Source: Pocillopora verrucosa (lineage: Eukaryota; Cnidaria; Anthozoa; Scleractinia; Pocilloporidae). Taken from it: DNA of 64,000 nucleotides. Where the stretch lies: the NCBI RefSeq assembly GCF_036669915.1, contig NC_089318.1, forward strand, positions 22,123,558 to 22,187,557. The letters run 5' to 3'. The notes beneath the pieces are model-generated. The model was given only the letters and a program-made list of their open reading frames with translations. It made no database searches and was not told the DNA's origin. The position numbers and the translations under genes were made by a program. Positions 1 to 11,460 of this stretch are shown here, in pieces (the stretch's first letter is position 1; each line of letters starts with the position of its first letter).

Positions 1-2424
1 TACAATCAGGTGTTACGGATATCCTTATTAGTTACGTCACCAGGAATCATAGCGACGGATCCCCATTTGATGGACCTGGAAGGACACTGGCTCATGCATT
101 CTTCCCATCCAACAATCAAGGTGAGGTGCAAAGGGGAGAGGATGGGTAAGAAGTAGAAAACTAATGAATTTAAAGGCGAATAGGTTTTTTAGGAGCATTT
201 AAAATTTGCAGCAGTCGAAAGACTGTTTCTGAGTTAGATTGAACATTTTTTAAGGGAGGCGTGTGGAAATTTTGCATTGATCTTTTTGTAGGATAACACT
301 GTGAGGACACAGCAGTTTGTAGACATAGAGGACATGTCATTGTTTATCACGTGGGTATGGGGAGGAGAATTTTGGGGGATCCTATGGTTTTCCGTAGGAA
401 CGGAGGGGGGTCAGTCGTCCCTGAATGACTGTTAAGGGAGGGGGGAGTATAGAAAACTGACAGCTGATGGGGGAAGGGATCATTAAATCGTACAGAGCCT
501 TAGAAGGATCAAGAAAATTTTATAGAGACACAACCAAGGTCCACCAACCCCCTGAGAGATAAATAACGGCCAATCCTTAAGAAGTACGTTGAGGTCATGA
601 GTACTGAAAGAGATTGTTGTGACGGAAATGTCTTGTATAGTCCTTGCCATTTTTTATTCAATATGAATTTTCTTAACTGGTTCAATTGCGGACAATTCCC
701 GTCAATTATGGACAGTTTTCTAATGACGTTACTCTATACATTAAGGTCTATCTGGTGACGCACATTTTGATGACGGTGAAGACTTCACCACAGGGACACC
801 TCTAGGCATCAACCTCGATTCGGTAGCGGTTCACGAGTTTGGGCAAAGTCTGGGTCTGGCTCATTCAGACGTGCGAGAAGCTATTATGTATCCATTTTAC
901 ACGGGTTATGTCCCGGATATTCAGCTCAACAGTGACGATGTTTTGGGTATTCAGGAATTGTATGGAGGTAAGTTTTCTTTATTTATTGTTATTGTTAATG
1001 TGGTTTTTGTTTTGCTTTTGTTTTTGATTTTGTTTTTAATTGTTTTTGATTATTGTTGTTTCTGTTATTGTTTGTGTTCTTGGCGTTGTTTTTGTTTTTG
1101 TTATGAGAATCCTATAATGAACTTTTATGTTTGAAATGAAAAATGAAAAAGGGAAATAGAAGATTAGTGACGGCTATTTCTTGTTAATCAGCTCCGATAA
1201 TGGCCACAACGCAAATGCCAAGCACCACAGAATCACCATCTACAACAGAATCATCAACCTCCACAGAATCACCAACCTCCGGAGGGCCACTACCAACAAC
1301 AGAAGAGTCAACTTCCACCGAGGCACCAGTTACTTCAACTACCGCAGAGTTGCCAATGACCACAGAATCCACAAGTACCACAGAAATACCAATTACCAAA
1401 AAACAACATAAACACTCAGCCTGCTTACCGGGAAATCGCTACGACGCTGTGTTTGGTGATGAAAAATCGACGTATTTCTTTTCAGGAGATCAGTTTTGGA
1501 CAGTTAACAACTCATTGGAGAAAAGTGACCCTTACAAAATCACAGACTTCTGGAGTGATGTTCGATGTCCATTGGATGCAGCTTTTCGCGATGAAAACGG
1601 TGATATTGTATTTTTCAAAGGAGGAAGGTATTGGATTTTATTTTAGCAGAGGAAAATTAGTTAATAGTCATTCGTCCGATACTTTTTTTCAGTAATTCAG
1701 TGATCCATCGGTTCGTTCATTTCTTCACTGATTAATTCAATCTCCTATTTGTTCGGTTTATTCTCACTTTTTGCCAGAACAATCGACTATAGTTATTTTT
1801 ATTAATCCATTAATTAATAAATTAACTATTTTTATTTATAAATGCATTTCAAGAATTGATTTTGCAACCTTATATAGCACCACCACCTGATTTAAGGATT
1901 CAATCTTTTCCAAACAAGTTCAATTTCATGCGTTTGAAAGCATTTCAATTCATAAAAAGGCTTCTCGTCCAAAGGCAATTGCATTGACTCTTTGCTGCAG
2001 ATATTGGGCGTACAGAGATAACAATCTCCTTCGCAGTAGAGGATTGATTTGCAAGCGGTACAGATTGCGTCGTTTCAGACGCACCATGAATGCGGCTTTC
2101 GCCTTCAGAAATGTGACCCATTTTATCAAAGGGTCAAAGTATTGGCGCCTCAGTGGTAACCAGAATAGGCGGAATATCCCGAAGATTATTAGGCCACAAC
2201 GATTGCGAAGTGCTGACGCAGTAACGACTTGGATCAACAGCAACAGAATTTACGTCTTCAAGGGAGAGTCTTACTACAGGCTTGGAAAAGTAAACAAGGA
2301 GCCTTACTACAGGTTCGGGAAAGTAAACAGAGGCGAGAGGAATCCTAAGTCGATAGCAACTAGGTGGATGAGGTGTGATGGAGGTGTTGGTACGACTGAA
2401 CCTTATGAGTTCTGTCGTGAGTGA
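1..2424 (+). CDS. MMP-A: matrix metalloproteinase with hemopexin domain, 5'-partial, catalytic His replaced by Gln
   Basis: Exons read as 1-120, 746-967, 1192-1627 and 2001-2424 (junction phases 1, 1, 2; stop TGA 2422-2424), giving about 399 residues. The signal peptide, propeptide and early catalytic exons lie before the window. The first exon ends in the [13 protein letters not shown] segment of the MMP catalytic domain. The second has GDAHFDD, the zinc-site segment [11 protein letters not shown] (832-864) and the Met-turn IMYP. The usual HExGHxxGxxH has Gln (CAA, 844-846) at the second His, so a zinc ligand is missing; all four structural-zinc ligands remain. A Ser/Thr-rich linker leads to a hemopexin domain that starts at a Cys and ends at WMRC. 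Hemopexin repeats 2-4 lie in one exon, where B and C have an intron. It is expected to be secreted, possibly as a pseudoprotease. Family call is firm; lack of activity is inferred. Confidence 0.85.
2270..2335 (+). repeat. 33-bp in-frame tandem duplication in the MMP-A hemopexin exon
   Basis: Two adjacent 33-bp units, 2270-2302 and 2303-2335, encode YYRLGKVN and YYRFGKVN with flanking residues. They add 11 residues to the last hemopexin repeat compared with MMP-B and MMP-C. The reading frame is kept. A beta-propeller blade is tightly packed, so the extra segment probably forms a loop or disturbs the blade. Confidence 0.85.
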
Positions 2425-4687
2425 CCATAATAATGCTCCGTAAAGAATCCTAGTGGATTGTCGTATAGAAAAGCCTCTTTTTGATCAGTAAACACTCAGT
2501 TTTTATATGCCACGTCACTTTCGCTCAATCAGATTTATTCCTCTAACCCTTTACATCTTAGAAACGCATGATTATCTGACGGTTTGTTCTCAGGGTATTA
2601 TTAGAGCAACATCCAGCCTCTTTGGAGAATATATATAAATGCAATATCCAGCGAACCTGCGATGGAAATAAGCCACGTCATAAGTTGAGTATGAAGGGGT
2701 TGTCTCGAATTCCCTCAACTGTTTGTTAGCAAGAAAGGAGAATTACGGATTTATCGAATCTTGAGGGCGAAGGGGCATAAAAGTTGGCCTGCGTGTAGCT
2801 CTATAATTGACACAAAATTGACAATTGTATTGTAGTCAAACGACAAATAAAGTGACAACAGGCAGTCATTTTTAGATAAGTTTGTAATTTGCTCAATTTT
2901 AGTGTAAAGAAACCTTCACCATTTGTCTCTAAATTTCTCGTCTTGATATAGCTGGAGACAAACCACTTCCTTCGCTCATTTCCTTCCTGGATGATACAAT
3001 TGACACCACAGATTACGAAACGTAAAATTCTTCTGAAAGATGTTGATTTCAGCCGGAAATCACGCAGTCCACTCTTATAAAACACCCCGCCGGCTTTTCT
3101 ACTCCCTGGCGGCATGGAGCATCAATGATGAGCGTGCTCTGATGTCATCAAAAATCCCCGACTGATCTAGTCTTGAACAGATTTGTGACTTAGTCGTTCT
3201 CCGCTAGTACTCAGCCAAATTACCTTGTCTTGATGTTTTGAAATTAATAGGAAAAAAAAGAAACAATGTTGGAGGACGAGTCAATCACTACCCGATGTTG
3301 GTATCTATGCTTACCTCTTTGCTGCGGTTAGAACACGCGCACACAAGGCACACAGGGCACAAATATCGTCTATTGCGCACGTGTCACGAACGTTTTCTTC
3401 CAGAGTTCCCATTGTTTTCAGCAAGCTACATGACTGTTCCCACCTAATTTTTAGTCCCAGTTTGTTGTTTTCATTCCTTTCAATCTTATCCAAACTTTAA
3501 AATCTTCGCTCCAGCCCTGTTTATTATTACCTCCTAAGTGTTTTCATATCCTGCCATGTTGATATTTTGACGGCCGAATTACACCGAGGTAAGATATCGA
3601 GGCTTATCTCTCGGAACTTGACACGCGATATGCTCGAAGAATTTTTACGAGATTATTTTGTTTCCAAACTAAACTTTCTTGTTATCTATGACGAGTGTAA
3701 ATTATCTCAATGAAACCTGGTTGAGAGGGATACAAAAACAAATAGTCATATAGATTCCAGCGACTTGAAGTCAAATATAATGTTTGATTTAGCTCGAGGC
3801 GGCATTGAGCTGGATTTCCGCTCTTGTCGAAACTTTCCTTGAAGAAACTAGAAAAATGAGCAGGCAGTGGTTAAGTCAGCGAAAAATACTAAATTGCAAT
3901 CAATTTCTGCAAAAGCAGGCTCTAAGTATCTTGTATCTGTTGTATTCAATGAACGTAAACTTTACGTTTCACTTTCACACACCTGTTTCTGACTCTGGAA
4001 ATTGATGATCGAAAATATCTTTGTGATGTCAGCACATCATCCAAAAAGGAGATTCTATTACGCGTCTCTATCTTCTAGAATTATTCCATTATCACCTTAA
4101 ACACCCGATTCTTTTGAAAACTAGTTTATATAGGAATGCTCAGCAGTAAGAAAGAGGGAATGTCGAATAACATGTTAAGGAGTTGTGACGTGTTAACGTA
4201 GGTGAAATTGGCTCGACAACAGGGGAAATTAAATTTTAATGGAAGGTCAACTATGTGCGGTACAGATCAAATTTGATATGATCTTATTAATCACTCGTCT
4301 CTCGAAATATCAGTTTCTTCAGCATATAAAATAGGACATAGAAACTGGGACTGATAAAACTACAACTTTCTCGAATTTTCAAAGGCAATCAATTAAAACC
4401 TAGTTCTGTTTACATTTTTTTTGTCAGATACAGACATCAGCTTCTTGAAAATGATCCTCGAAAAGGGACATACTTATCGCGCCAGTGAAGTTCCGTTGTA
4501 TGATACATAGAGAAGTTATTTATTGCCGGAGATAAAAAGGAAAGTTGCTTCATTCATTCAAAAATCTGTATAGATTAATTTATTGAAACTTTGTAGAATG
4601 CCTCCGATCGATTTAAATACCACACCTTCAATTACAGGAAAACAATAAGTGACAGATAACAACTCAACAAACTAGATAGAAGGAGCC
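2425..4687. other. Intergenic region between MMP-A and MMP-B
   Basis: No gene recognised. A possible polyadenylation signal AATAAA lies at 2846-2851, about 420 bp after the MMP-A stop. A TATATAAA-like run lies near 2632 with no convincing gene after it. Short open frames here have no recognisable motif. Confidence 0.5.
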
Positions 4688-4697
4688 TATAAAAATT
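4688..4697 (+). promoter_or_regulatory. Possible TATA box of MMP-B
   Basis: TATAAAAATT lies about 218 bp upstream of the chosen MMP-B ATG at 4906. A start of transcription 25-30 bp downstream would leave a 5' leader of roughly 190 bp. Sequence match only; no transcript evidence. Confidence 0.35.
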
Positions 4698-4905
4698 CCT
4701 TCGCGTATGTTATCTTGTTTATAAAGTAGTGTCACATTACAGGATTACTTTGTTTAGTCTCCGTTTCACAAACGTCTCAAGCTCGCGTAAAGGCCCTCGT
4801 GCCAAAGATACCTTGAGGTCCTTTCTACGGACAGTTGCTGTCACTTTTTGCTGATAAAGGGCCAAACTGAGGCCGTTGCTCACAGAGGCCCCTGGAAAAA
4901 CCAGG

Positions 4906-7900
4906 ATGGATTTCACGAGGTCAAAGCTGAAGATTCAAAGCTTCATTTCAACATGGCAATTCATCACCTTCTTCGCTTTACTTTGTCTGTGGTGTTGCGA
5001 TCGAACCTCTGCAGGACCAATTGCACGTATTATCAACGATCCTAGCAAGCCACCCAAAGAACTAATCGATAAAGTGAACACCGAATTCTGTTTCGTAAGT
5101 GATCATAACCTTCGTATGAGGGAGTTTAGTTTCTATCTGTAGGCTTCAGTTGGAGCGTGCAGACCCTACACGCAGATAGCTCATTGTGACATAGGTTCAG
5201 ACAGGTTATCAAAACAAGTTTAAGCAATGCATAAAATCTCTCCGGGACACTCACATGTCGTTAGAAAAAAAATCCTACCCTTTTCCTTCTACAAACTGGG
5301 AAATGCTCTTTGCGCTGGCTGTTGTCGTTGATCAAAGACACTTCCGCCGATTCTCACGTCCCATGGGAATATGAACATGTCTAAAATCGTAGAAACGTTT
5401 CATTCAACGCGTAATGTCTACAATCGCTAAGTACCAAAATATGAAAAAAAATTCGCAACTACGTTTTATCAAATGTTGCTTATAGCATCAAGTTTGAAGT
5501 TGAAGAAATAGAAGTGTGGTTAAAAATCTGTGATAATGATTTTCTCGCTAATAACGCCGTAGTAAGGGGAGGTCAGAGACTTTCAAACATATGTATGGGG
5601 AAAAGGGGCCCGCATGGAAAATTTAAAATCAGCCACGCCGTGAATTTTCGGTATTCATGTTCAAATAGGCTGGGCCCTACTCTAAACAGCCAGACTATAT
5701 GGTATGTGAAGGCGTATGCACAGTTGAAAGCATCGCTTTGCTCTGGGGAAAAAATCCTTTATAAAATCCACGTAATAAGCTTATGGCTTAGTGAGAGAGA
5801 GACTTCTGAAGTAAACAGAAACTCTTTCTACTCTTGACGTTTCTAAGGCTATTCTCCAAGAAGGCGCTTGTATAGAATATTTTGTTGAAACCGGCTACGA
5901 AAATATTAGAGACTTAAGCCCGATTGATTTATTAGTATAAGATTTTTTCGGGCTTCTTTTCGTGATTTTTGCCTATCGGTAACAAGAAATAGAATAGGAT
6001 TATGGTATTTCCACACATCCGATTATCTCGGATGTTCGTCCTTCGTAAAATCGGTTGACAAAACCCTCGCTGCTCGTTGAATTTTGCTTATCGTGAAAAA
6101 GAAACACAACAACCTCTAATATAATATCTATCCATTCCACTGTTGATACATCAAACGCTCTCTCAGATCTGCTGCAACCTGTTATCTATTGGCAGGGCGA
6201 TCTTGCGTGATTTTTAGTTCGCGTGGACGACCTCAAGTATGATTTAACACGAGCCGCTTTAAGGCGCGGCATTTTTTGTCAAAAAAAGTGATATTTTGAA
6301 CATACTCATGTTTTAGGTTTTGGAACGCCCTTTAAAAACAGGCTTCTTTAATTTATCGTTGGCCGAATTTGAGGTTGCGTTGAGATTCGTCTTGTGTGAC
6401 GTAAAATTCAAAGTCAGCATTCAACACTGGAGTGAATAATCAGCTCAAGCATTATCTTTGTGAAAGCTGCTATTAGCATTTCGGCAAGAGCTAATTCAGC
6501 CAAAAGTAACGCAGAAGTATTCCCCTCATTAAAAAAAAAAACCCTTCTTACTCCAGTTTTAGAGTACAAAAAGCAACCTAACCATTCGAGAAATGCCTCT
6601 TTCCACGGCGCTAATGATGAGAGCCTGGACATAGGCTGTGACGACGCCTGAAGGGGTTAAGCGCCAATATTCAAAATGGCGGCGTTCAAAGTGGGTGTAA
6701 GGAGTCTTAAAGGGAGTTAAGTAAAAAAAATTGTTGCGTGGTATTTTGTAGATTAAAATCCTTAAATGACTTGAGTGGATTTTTTCAGGCTCCCATTTCC
6801 TTTCGTTCCACTGAAAAGTTATTGACTTGAACTGACTCATTTCTTTCTCAGAAATGGATGGAAAAGTATGGGATTAAAAAACCCGGACAGGCCGTCAATT
6901 TCACGGACATGATTGCAAAAATTCAGTACCGGGGTGGACTAAACGTAACTGGAAAGTTGGACTATGAGACCAAAAAGCTTTTTGTGCTACCACGATGTGG
7001 CGTCCGGGAGCAAGAAGACGAGAACCAAGTGCACAGCTCACTTGAATCAAGAAGAAGAATTAAACGGTATACTAAACAAGGGACAGAATGGAAAAAAAGA
7101 GTAAGTGAAATTTAAATAGCTTTTTGGTGTACAAAGTGCGGTTTTTGTACACGTGGGGTTTATGCGCCGATCAATTCGAAGCTGCAACACCCCAACCCAC
7201 GGATATTTGACCGTCGTCCGTGCCCGGAGAAGGAATACTTAAACGTAACTTGGCTCGGGTGGGAAATTTGAAGTGGAAGTGTATACAAGTGTTATATCTT
7301 CAATTATGCTGGAGTTTAAGATAAATACTTAACATCCGCGCGCGAATACCTTAGAACAAATGGTCTGCAAGGTCTAGTTTTTAATTCCCGGTCAATGTGT
7401 AGAAAGTAACAGTCGCTCATTTTGCCTTTTCCAAGAAAGATTGGGTGAGGCATTTGAACAAACCAATCTTCAAAAGGTTCAAATACTCAGGGGGTTGCCC
7501 GGATGGGGGATATTTAAGCTTCGATTTGATCGACTCGTTATTTCCTCCAATGAAGCTGTTTCCCTTAATAGTATATAATACTACACTATTGAACCTGAAC
7601 GTTGAACCTTCGCGACCATTCACACTCTAACAGCAAAAGAAAACCAGAAAGATAGAAAAGAAACTGAAAAACGAAAAAAAGTCCCAAAGCAATTATAACT
7701 CGCGCAGTTTCATGTTGTACAAGAAATTTCTCCGACCTAGCATTATTTTGCGTTCTGTAAGAAAATCCTTTCTCCCTACCAAAACAGTACCTGGCAGGAA
7801 TATCTTGATAAGGGTTGGTGATCTTATAATAATGTGAAGGTTTATCTAAACTGTTTAACAAAAGTAATTTTTGCTCTTCTCTCTTTTAAAGAACCTTACT

Positions 7901-10900
7901 TACCGTTTCTTGACACCCACAAAAGATCTTCCTGTCGACATCCAGAGAGACATTCTTCGAAAAATGATCAAAAAATGGGCAGACGTCAGCACCCTGACCG
8001 TCCGGGAGCAAACTGATCCATCAGTGCCTAATGACGATGTGGAGATACTCATTTCATTTGTTGCAGGCTACCATTTTGATCCGTACCCCTTTGACGGCGC
8101 AGGAGGAACATTAGCGCATGCGTATTACCCGCACAATAACAGAGGTTAGTATCAACACCTTCAATCAAGGCTGTATTTAGTCGATTAAACGCAGTTCGTT
8201 TAATAAGTCTTATTGCCTCTTGTTATCAGTTACCAGTGATGGTGTAGATTGACAAGAAGCACCATGCGTGCAAATTCTTTTATCATTTAATTCTCGAATG
8301 AACCCGATTTTTGGCAGACTCACTGCGGCGTTTATTGGTAATTTTGCTCCCATCTATGGATTTCATTCGAAATCGGTGTTTATTGATAATTGTCCTTCGA
8401 AAAAGGATGTTAATACACTGGAGAATGGGGTTTTATAGTCATTTTGCATCCGTATATGGCCTTTATTGATAACTTTTTCCACCTCCGATGGTCAATCGAG
8501 GGAAGCGTATTTGAAGGCTGCATAAACCTGCTAAGATATAAAATACTTTAGAGCTGTTTGGACACTGTATCTATGACGAAATCTTTTATTCCATGGCTTG
8601 GTGAAATGGAGTGTGTGTGATTGTGGATATTTCGCTCTCACACACATGTAACTTTAACAGTTCTGATACTAATCTTGACAAGAAACGATGATTTTTCTTA
8701 GGAGATCCATTACTAAAGGTTCACAGGATGAAAGAACGTTTTCTTGCTTAACAGTTCCTATAATTCCACAGAAAATTAGACAGAGATGCTCGATCATGTG
8801 GAATTTTACCCAGAAGTCAATCACCAGCTCCTCCAGTCCCGCCCGATATCATCGCAAAGCAAAACAAAAAACACCTATGTAATTCCCCAAGCCATGGCAA
8901 GTTTATTTTCAAGTTGTCATTTTATATCACCGTTTTTCAAAAGATAATTTCCTTCCTAGGCTTGTCCGGTGACGCTCATTTTGATGACGATGAGCTGTTT
9001 ACCACGGGAACACCAAATGGCATCAACCTAGACTGGGTGGCGGTTCACGAATTTGGACACAGCATGGGTCTGGAACACTCCAACGTACGAGAATCCATTA
9101 TGTACCCTTGGTACAAGGGTTATTTTCCTAATATCGAGCTTACTGAGGATGATATCCTTGGTATACAAGACATTTATGGTAAGTGCCCCGGAGTAAAAGC
9201 ACGGAACTCAACTCGCTCCTGTCGATCCAGAAATTGGGATGCCTAGATCAGAAACTCATTCGGTGTCCGGTAATGGTGCCATCGCGATTACAAATACTTT
9301 TACTCCGTCTTATACGTCAAGCAAGTATCATTATTTGGGTTCGATAGATCGCTGCCTCAGTAAGCCTCTCAGTGGCAAGGTGGTGGAGTATCTGAGGCGG
9401 TTGGGGTATACAATAGGTTTGCAAAAAAAAAACTGAGAGTTCCCATTTTCTTACGGCGCGGCAATTAAGTTTCACATCTTCATTGAAAATTATGCAAATT
9501 TGTTTGTGGCCTACAGAATGGTTCCAAATTTTTATCTTCTCTTTGGTCATTAATGAATTGTAGAAAAGCCTACTACGACGATACGTTCTACTCAAACAAA
9601 TCCTCCGACAATGCCCTTTTTGTGGATTTTATGTCTTCTTATGATACTCATGATTATGATTCATCACGTGTGCAAATGTTTAAACATGCGACTGATCATT
9701 ATCGTTGAATTCATCTTGTAGGTAAACCACCAACTACAAGTCCTCCAACAACGACCAGTCCTCCAACAACCACAAGTCCACCAACAACAACCACTCCTCC
9801 GACTACCACCGAAGCGACGACAACCAACCCTCCGACTACCACCGAAGCGACGACAACCACCCCTCCGACTACGACCGAAGCGACGACAACCACCCCTCCG
9901 ACTACCACCGAAGCAACGACAACCACCCCTCCGACCACCACCGAAGCGACGACAACCACCTCTCCGACTACAACTGAAGCGACGACAACCAAGCTCCCTA
10001 CAACGACGGAAGCGACGACACCTAAAGCAACAACGATGGCCACGACTAAGCCCACGACCAAAACATTTACAGAGAAACCAACTACCCCTGATATACAACC
10101 AGTTCTTGATATTTGCAAAGTGTCGAAGTTTGACGCTTTCTTGATGGGCACGGATGGTAGGACATACGTGTTCAGTGGAGAATATTTTTGGTCGTTATCT
10201 CCAGACCTCGAGATTTATCAGGGCCCAATGAAGATCAAATCAAAATGGAGGGAACTCCAGACACCAATCAACAGCGTGTATGCCAATTCTAACAGAAGGA
10301 CTGTGTTTTTTAAAGGAAGCCTGTAAGTTTACTTTACTCAACTGTTGACTGCCACTAGCCCAAAAACTCTTGATACTGACTAAGTTATTCACATTTTTCC
10401 ACCTTGGCGTAAGTTAAATTGTGTTTCTTATGAGTGCTCTGTGGCTTTCTTTTTTAAGGTAACGTTTCCAGCTTTTCTTATTTCCATTAGCCGTTGTAAT
10501 AAGTTTATTTTATTTAGGCGAAAAGCGTTCTTTATCTTCAACTGCATCGTTTTTAATTTTGACAGATACTGGAAGTATTATGGTTTCATTCTCGAGGAAG
10601 GCCCCAGAGAGATAACTCGCTTCGGCCTGCCTTCGTCACTGACTGATCCTGATGCAGCATTTGTTTGGGGAGGCAATGGCAAGACGTATTTCTTCAAAGG
10701 GAATAATTACTGGCGGTACAACGAGTTCAAAAAAATCGCAGACGATAATTATCCAAGACCTATTTCAGTTTGGGGTAAGGTATCTTTACTTCGAAAATTG
10801 ACTGGTCTGTCATTTCAAATGTGTTTTACATGAAGTAAACTGCGCTTGATTGCTTATGCAAATAGAATGTTTGCATGCTTGAGCAACGTTACTCTGGTAG

Positions 10901-11460
10901 AGTTTATACTCATTTTCTTCAAGTCCTAAAAAAGAACGGAAAAAGGAAGGGACTAAGTGATAAATTACCGTCTGGTAAAAGAGCTATTGTTTCTCGACCG
11001 GAATAACTGCATAACTTGACCTTTTACAACCATAGGAAATTCGTGGTCAGAAAATAGTAAACAGAAATTAAAAGGGCGCGATAAAATTTGTAAGTTTTTC
11101 CGTCAAGAGGACCACTGACAATAAACATTATTTACTGGTCGACTGATTAGCCTGTGTGTGTTTTGAATTTTATTCATTCAAAAATTCATAAAGAAACCGT
11201 CATTCCAATTTTACGTGTGTTGATCCTGGCAGCGTGCTGGACGCTTCTTTCATCTGAAACTAGAGAAACTGATTTGCTTTTTGATTAACATTCAAGGTCT
11301 TCCTCACCAAGTGGACGCAGCCATTACATGGAAAGGAAATCGCAGAACCTATTTCTTCAGAAACAGCGAGTATTGGAAGCTAGATGATGGCGCCCTTAGA
11401 ATGGTGTCTGGATACCCGCGTATTATCGGCCCTGCTTGGATGCGATGCATTGACATATAA
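4906..11460 (+). CDS. MMP-B: secreted matrix metalloproteinase with hemopexin domain, complete
   Basis: Exons 4906-5094, 6852-7100, 7892-8144, 8960-9178, 9722-10322, 10566-10774 and 11297-11460 have GT/AG junctions and phases 0,0,1,1,2,1, giving 627 aa. The start at 4906 aligns with MMP-C; an in-frame ATG at 4876 is the alternative. A hydrophobic signal segment ends near SAGP. The propeptide has the cysteine switch PRCG (Cys112) and a furin-type site RRRIKR (130-135), so intracellular activation by a proprotein convertase is likely. The catalytic domain has structural-zinc ligands His207, Asp209, His222 and His237, zinc motif HEFGHSMGLEH (260-270) and Met-turn IMYP. A Pro/Thr repeat linker (from about 304) leads to a four-repeat hemopexin domain bounded by Cys435 and Cys624, the expected disulfide. 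It is predicted to cleave extracellular matrix proteins. It is the only one of the three with all recognised zinc ligands. The ortholog group cannot be named. Confidence 0.93.
9799..10029 (+). repeat. Coding minisatellite (7 x 33 bp) in the MMP-B linker
   Basis: Seven contiguous 33-bp units encode PTTTEATTTxP repeats between the catalytic and hemopexin domains. Just upstream (about 9727-9798) are shorter SPPTTT repeats. The product is a Thr/Pro-rich stalk likely to be heavily O-glycosylated. MMP-A and MMP-C have Ser/Thr-rich linkers without this array, so copy number probably varies between alleles. The long open frames on the other strand here are by-products of the repeat. Confidence 0.92.

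Noticed and set aside
2801-3115. Minus-strand frame of 104 codons between MMP-A and MMP-B
   Set aside because: No recognisable motif, low-complexity composition, no exon structure.
4876-4905. Earlier in-frame ATG for MMP-B
   Set aside because: The start at 4906 gives an N-terminus that lines up with MMP-C; the earlier one adds ten residues without a match. Not excluded.
9664-10151. Two long minus-strand open frames (Val/Gly/Arg-rich) over the MMP-B linker
   Set aside because: They are antisense readings of the Thr/Pro minisatellite. Composition is forced by the repeat, and the + strand exon has splice and phase support.
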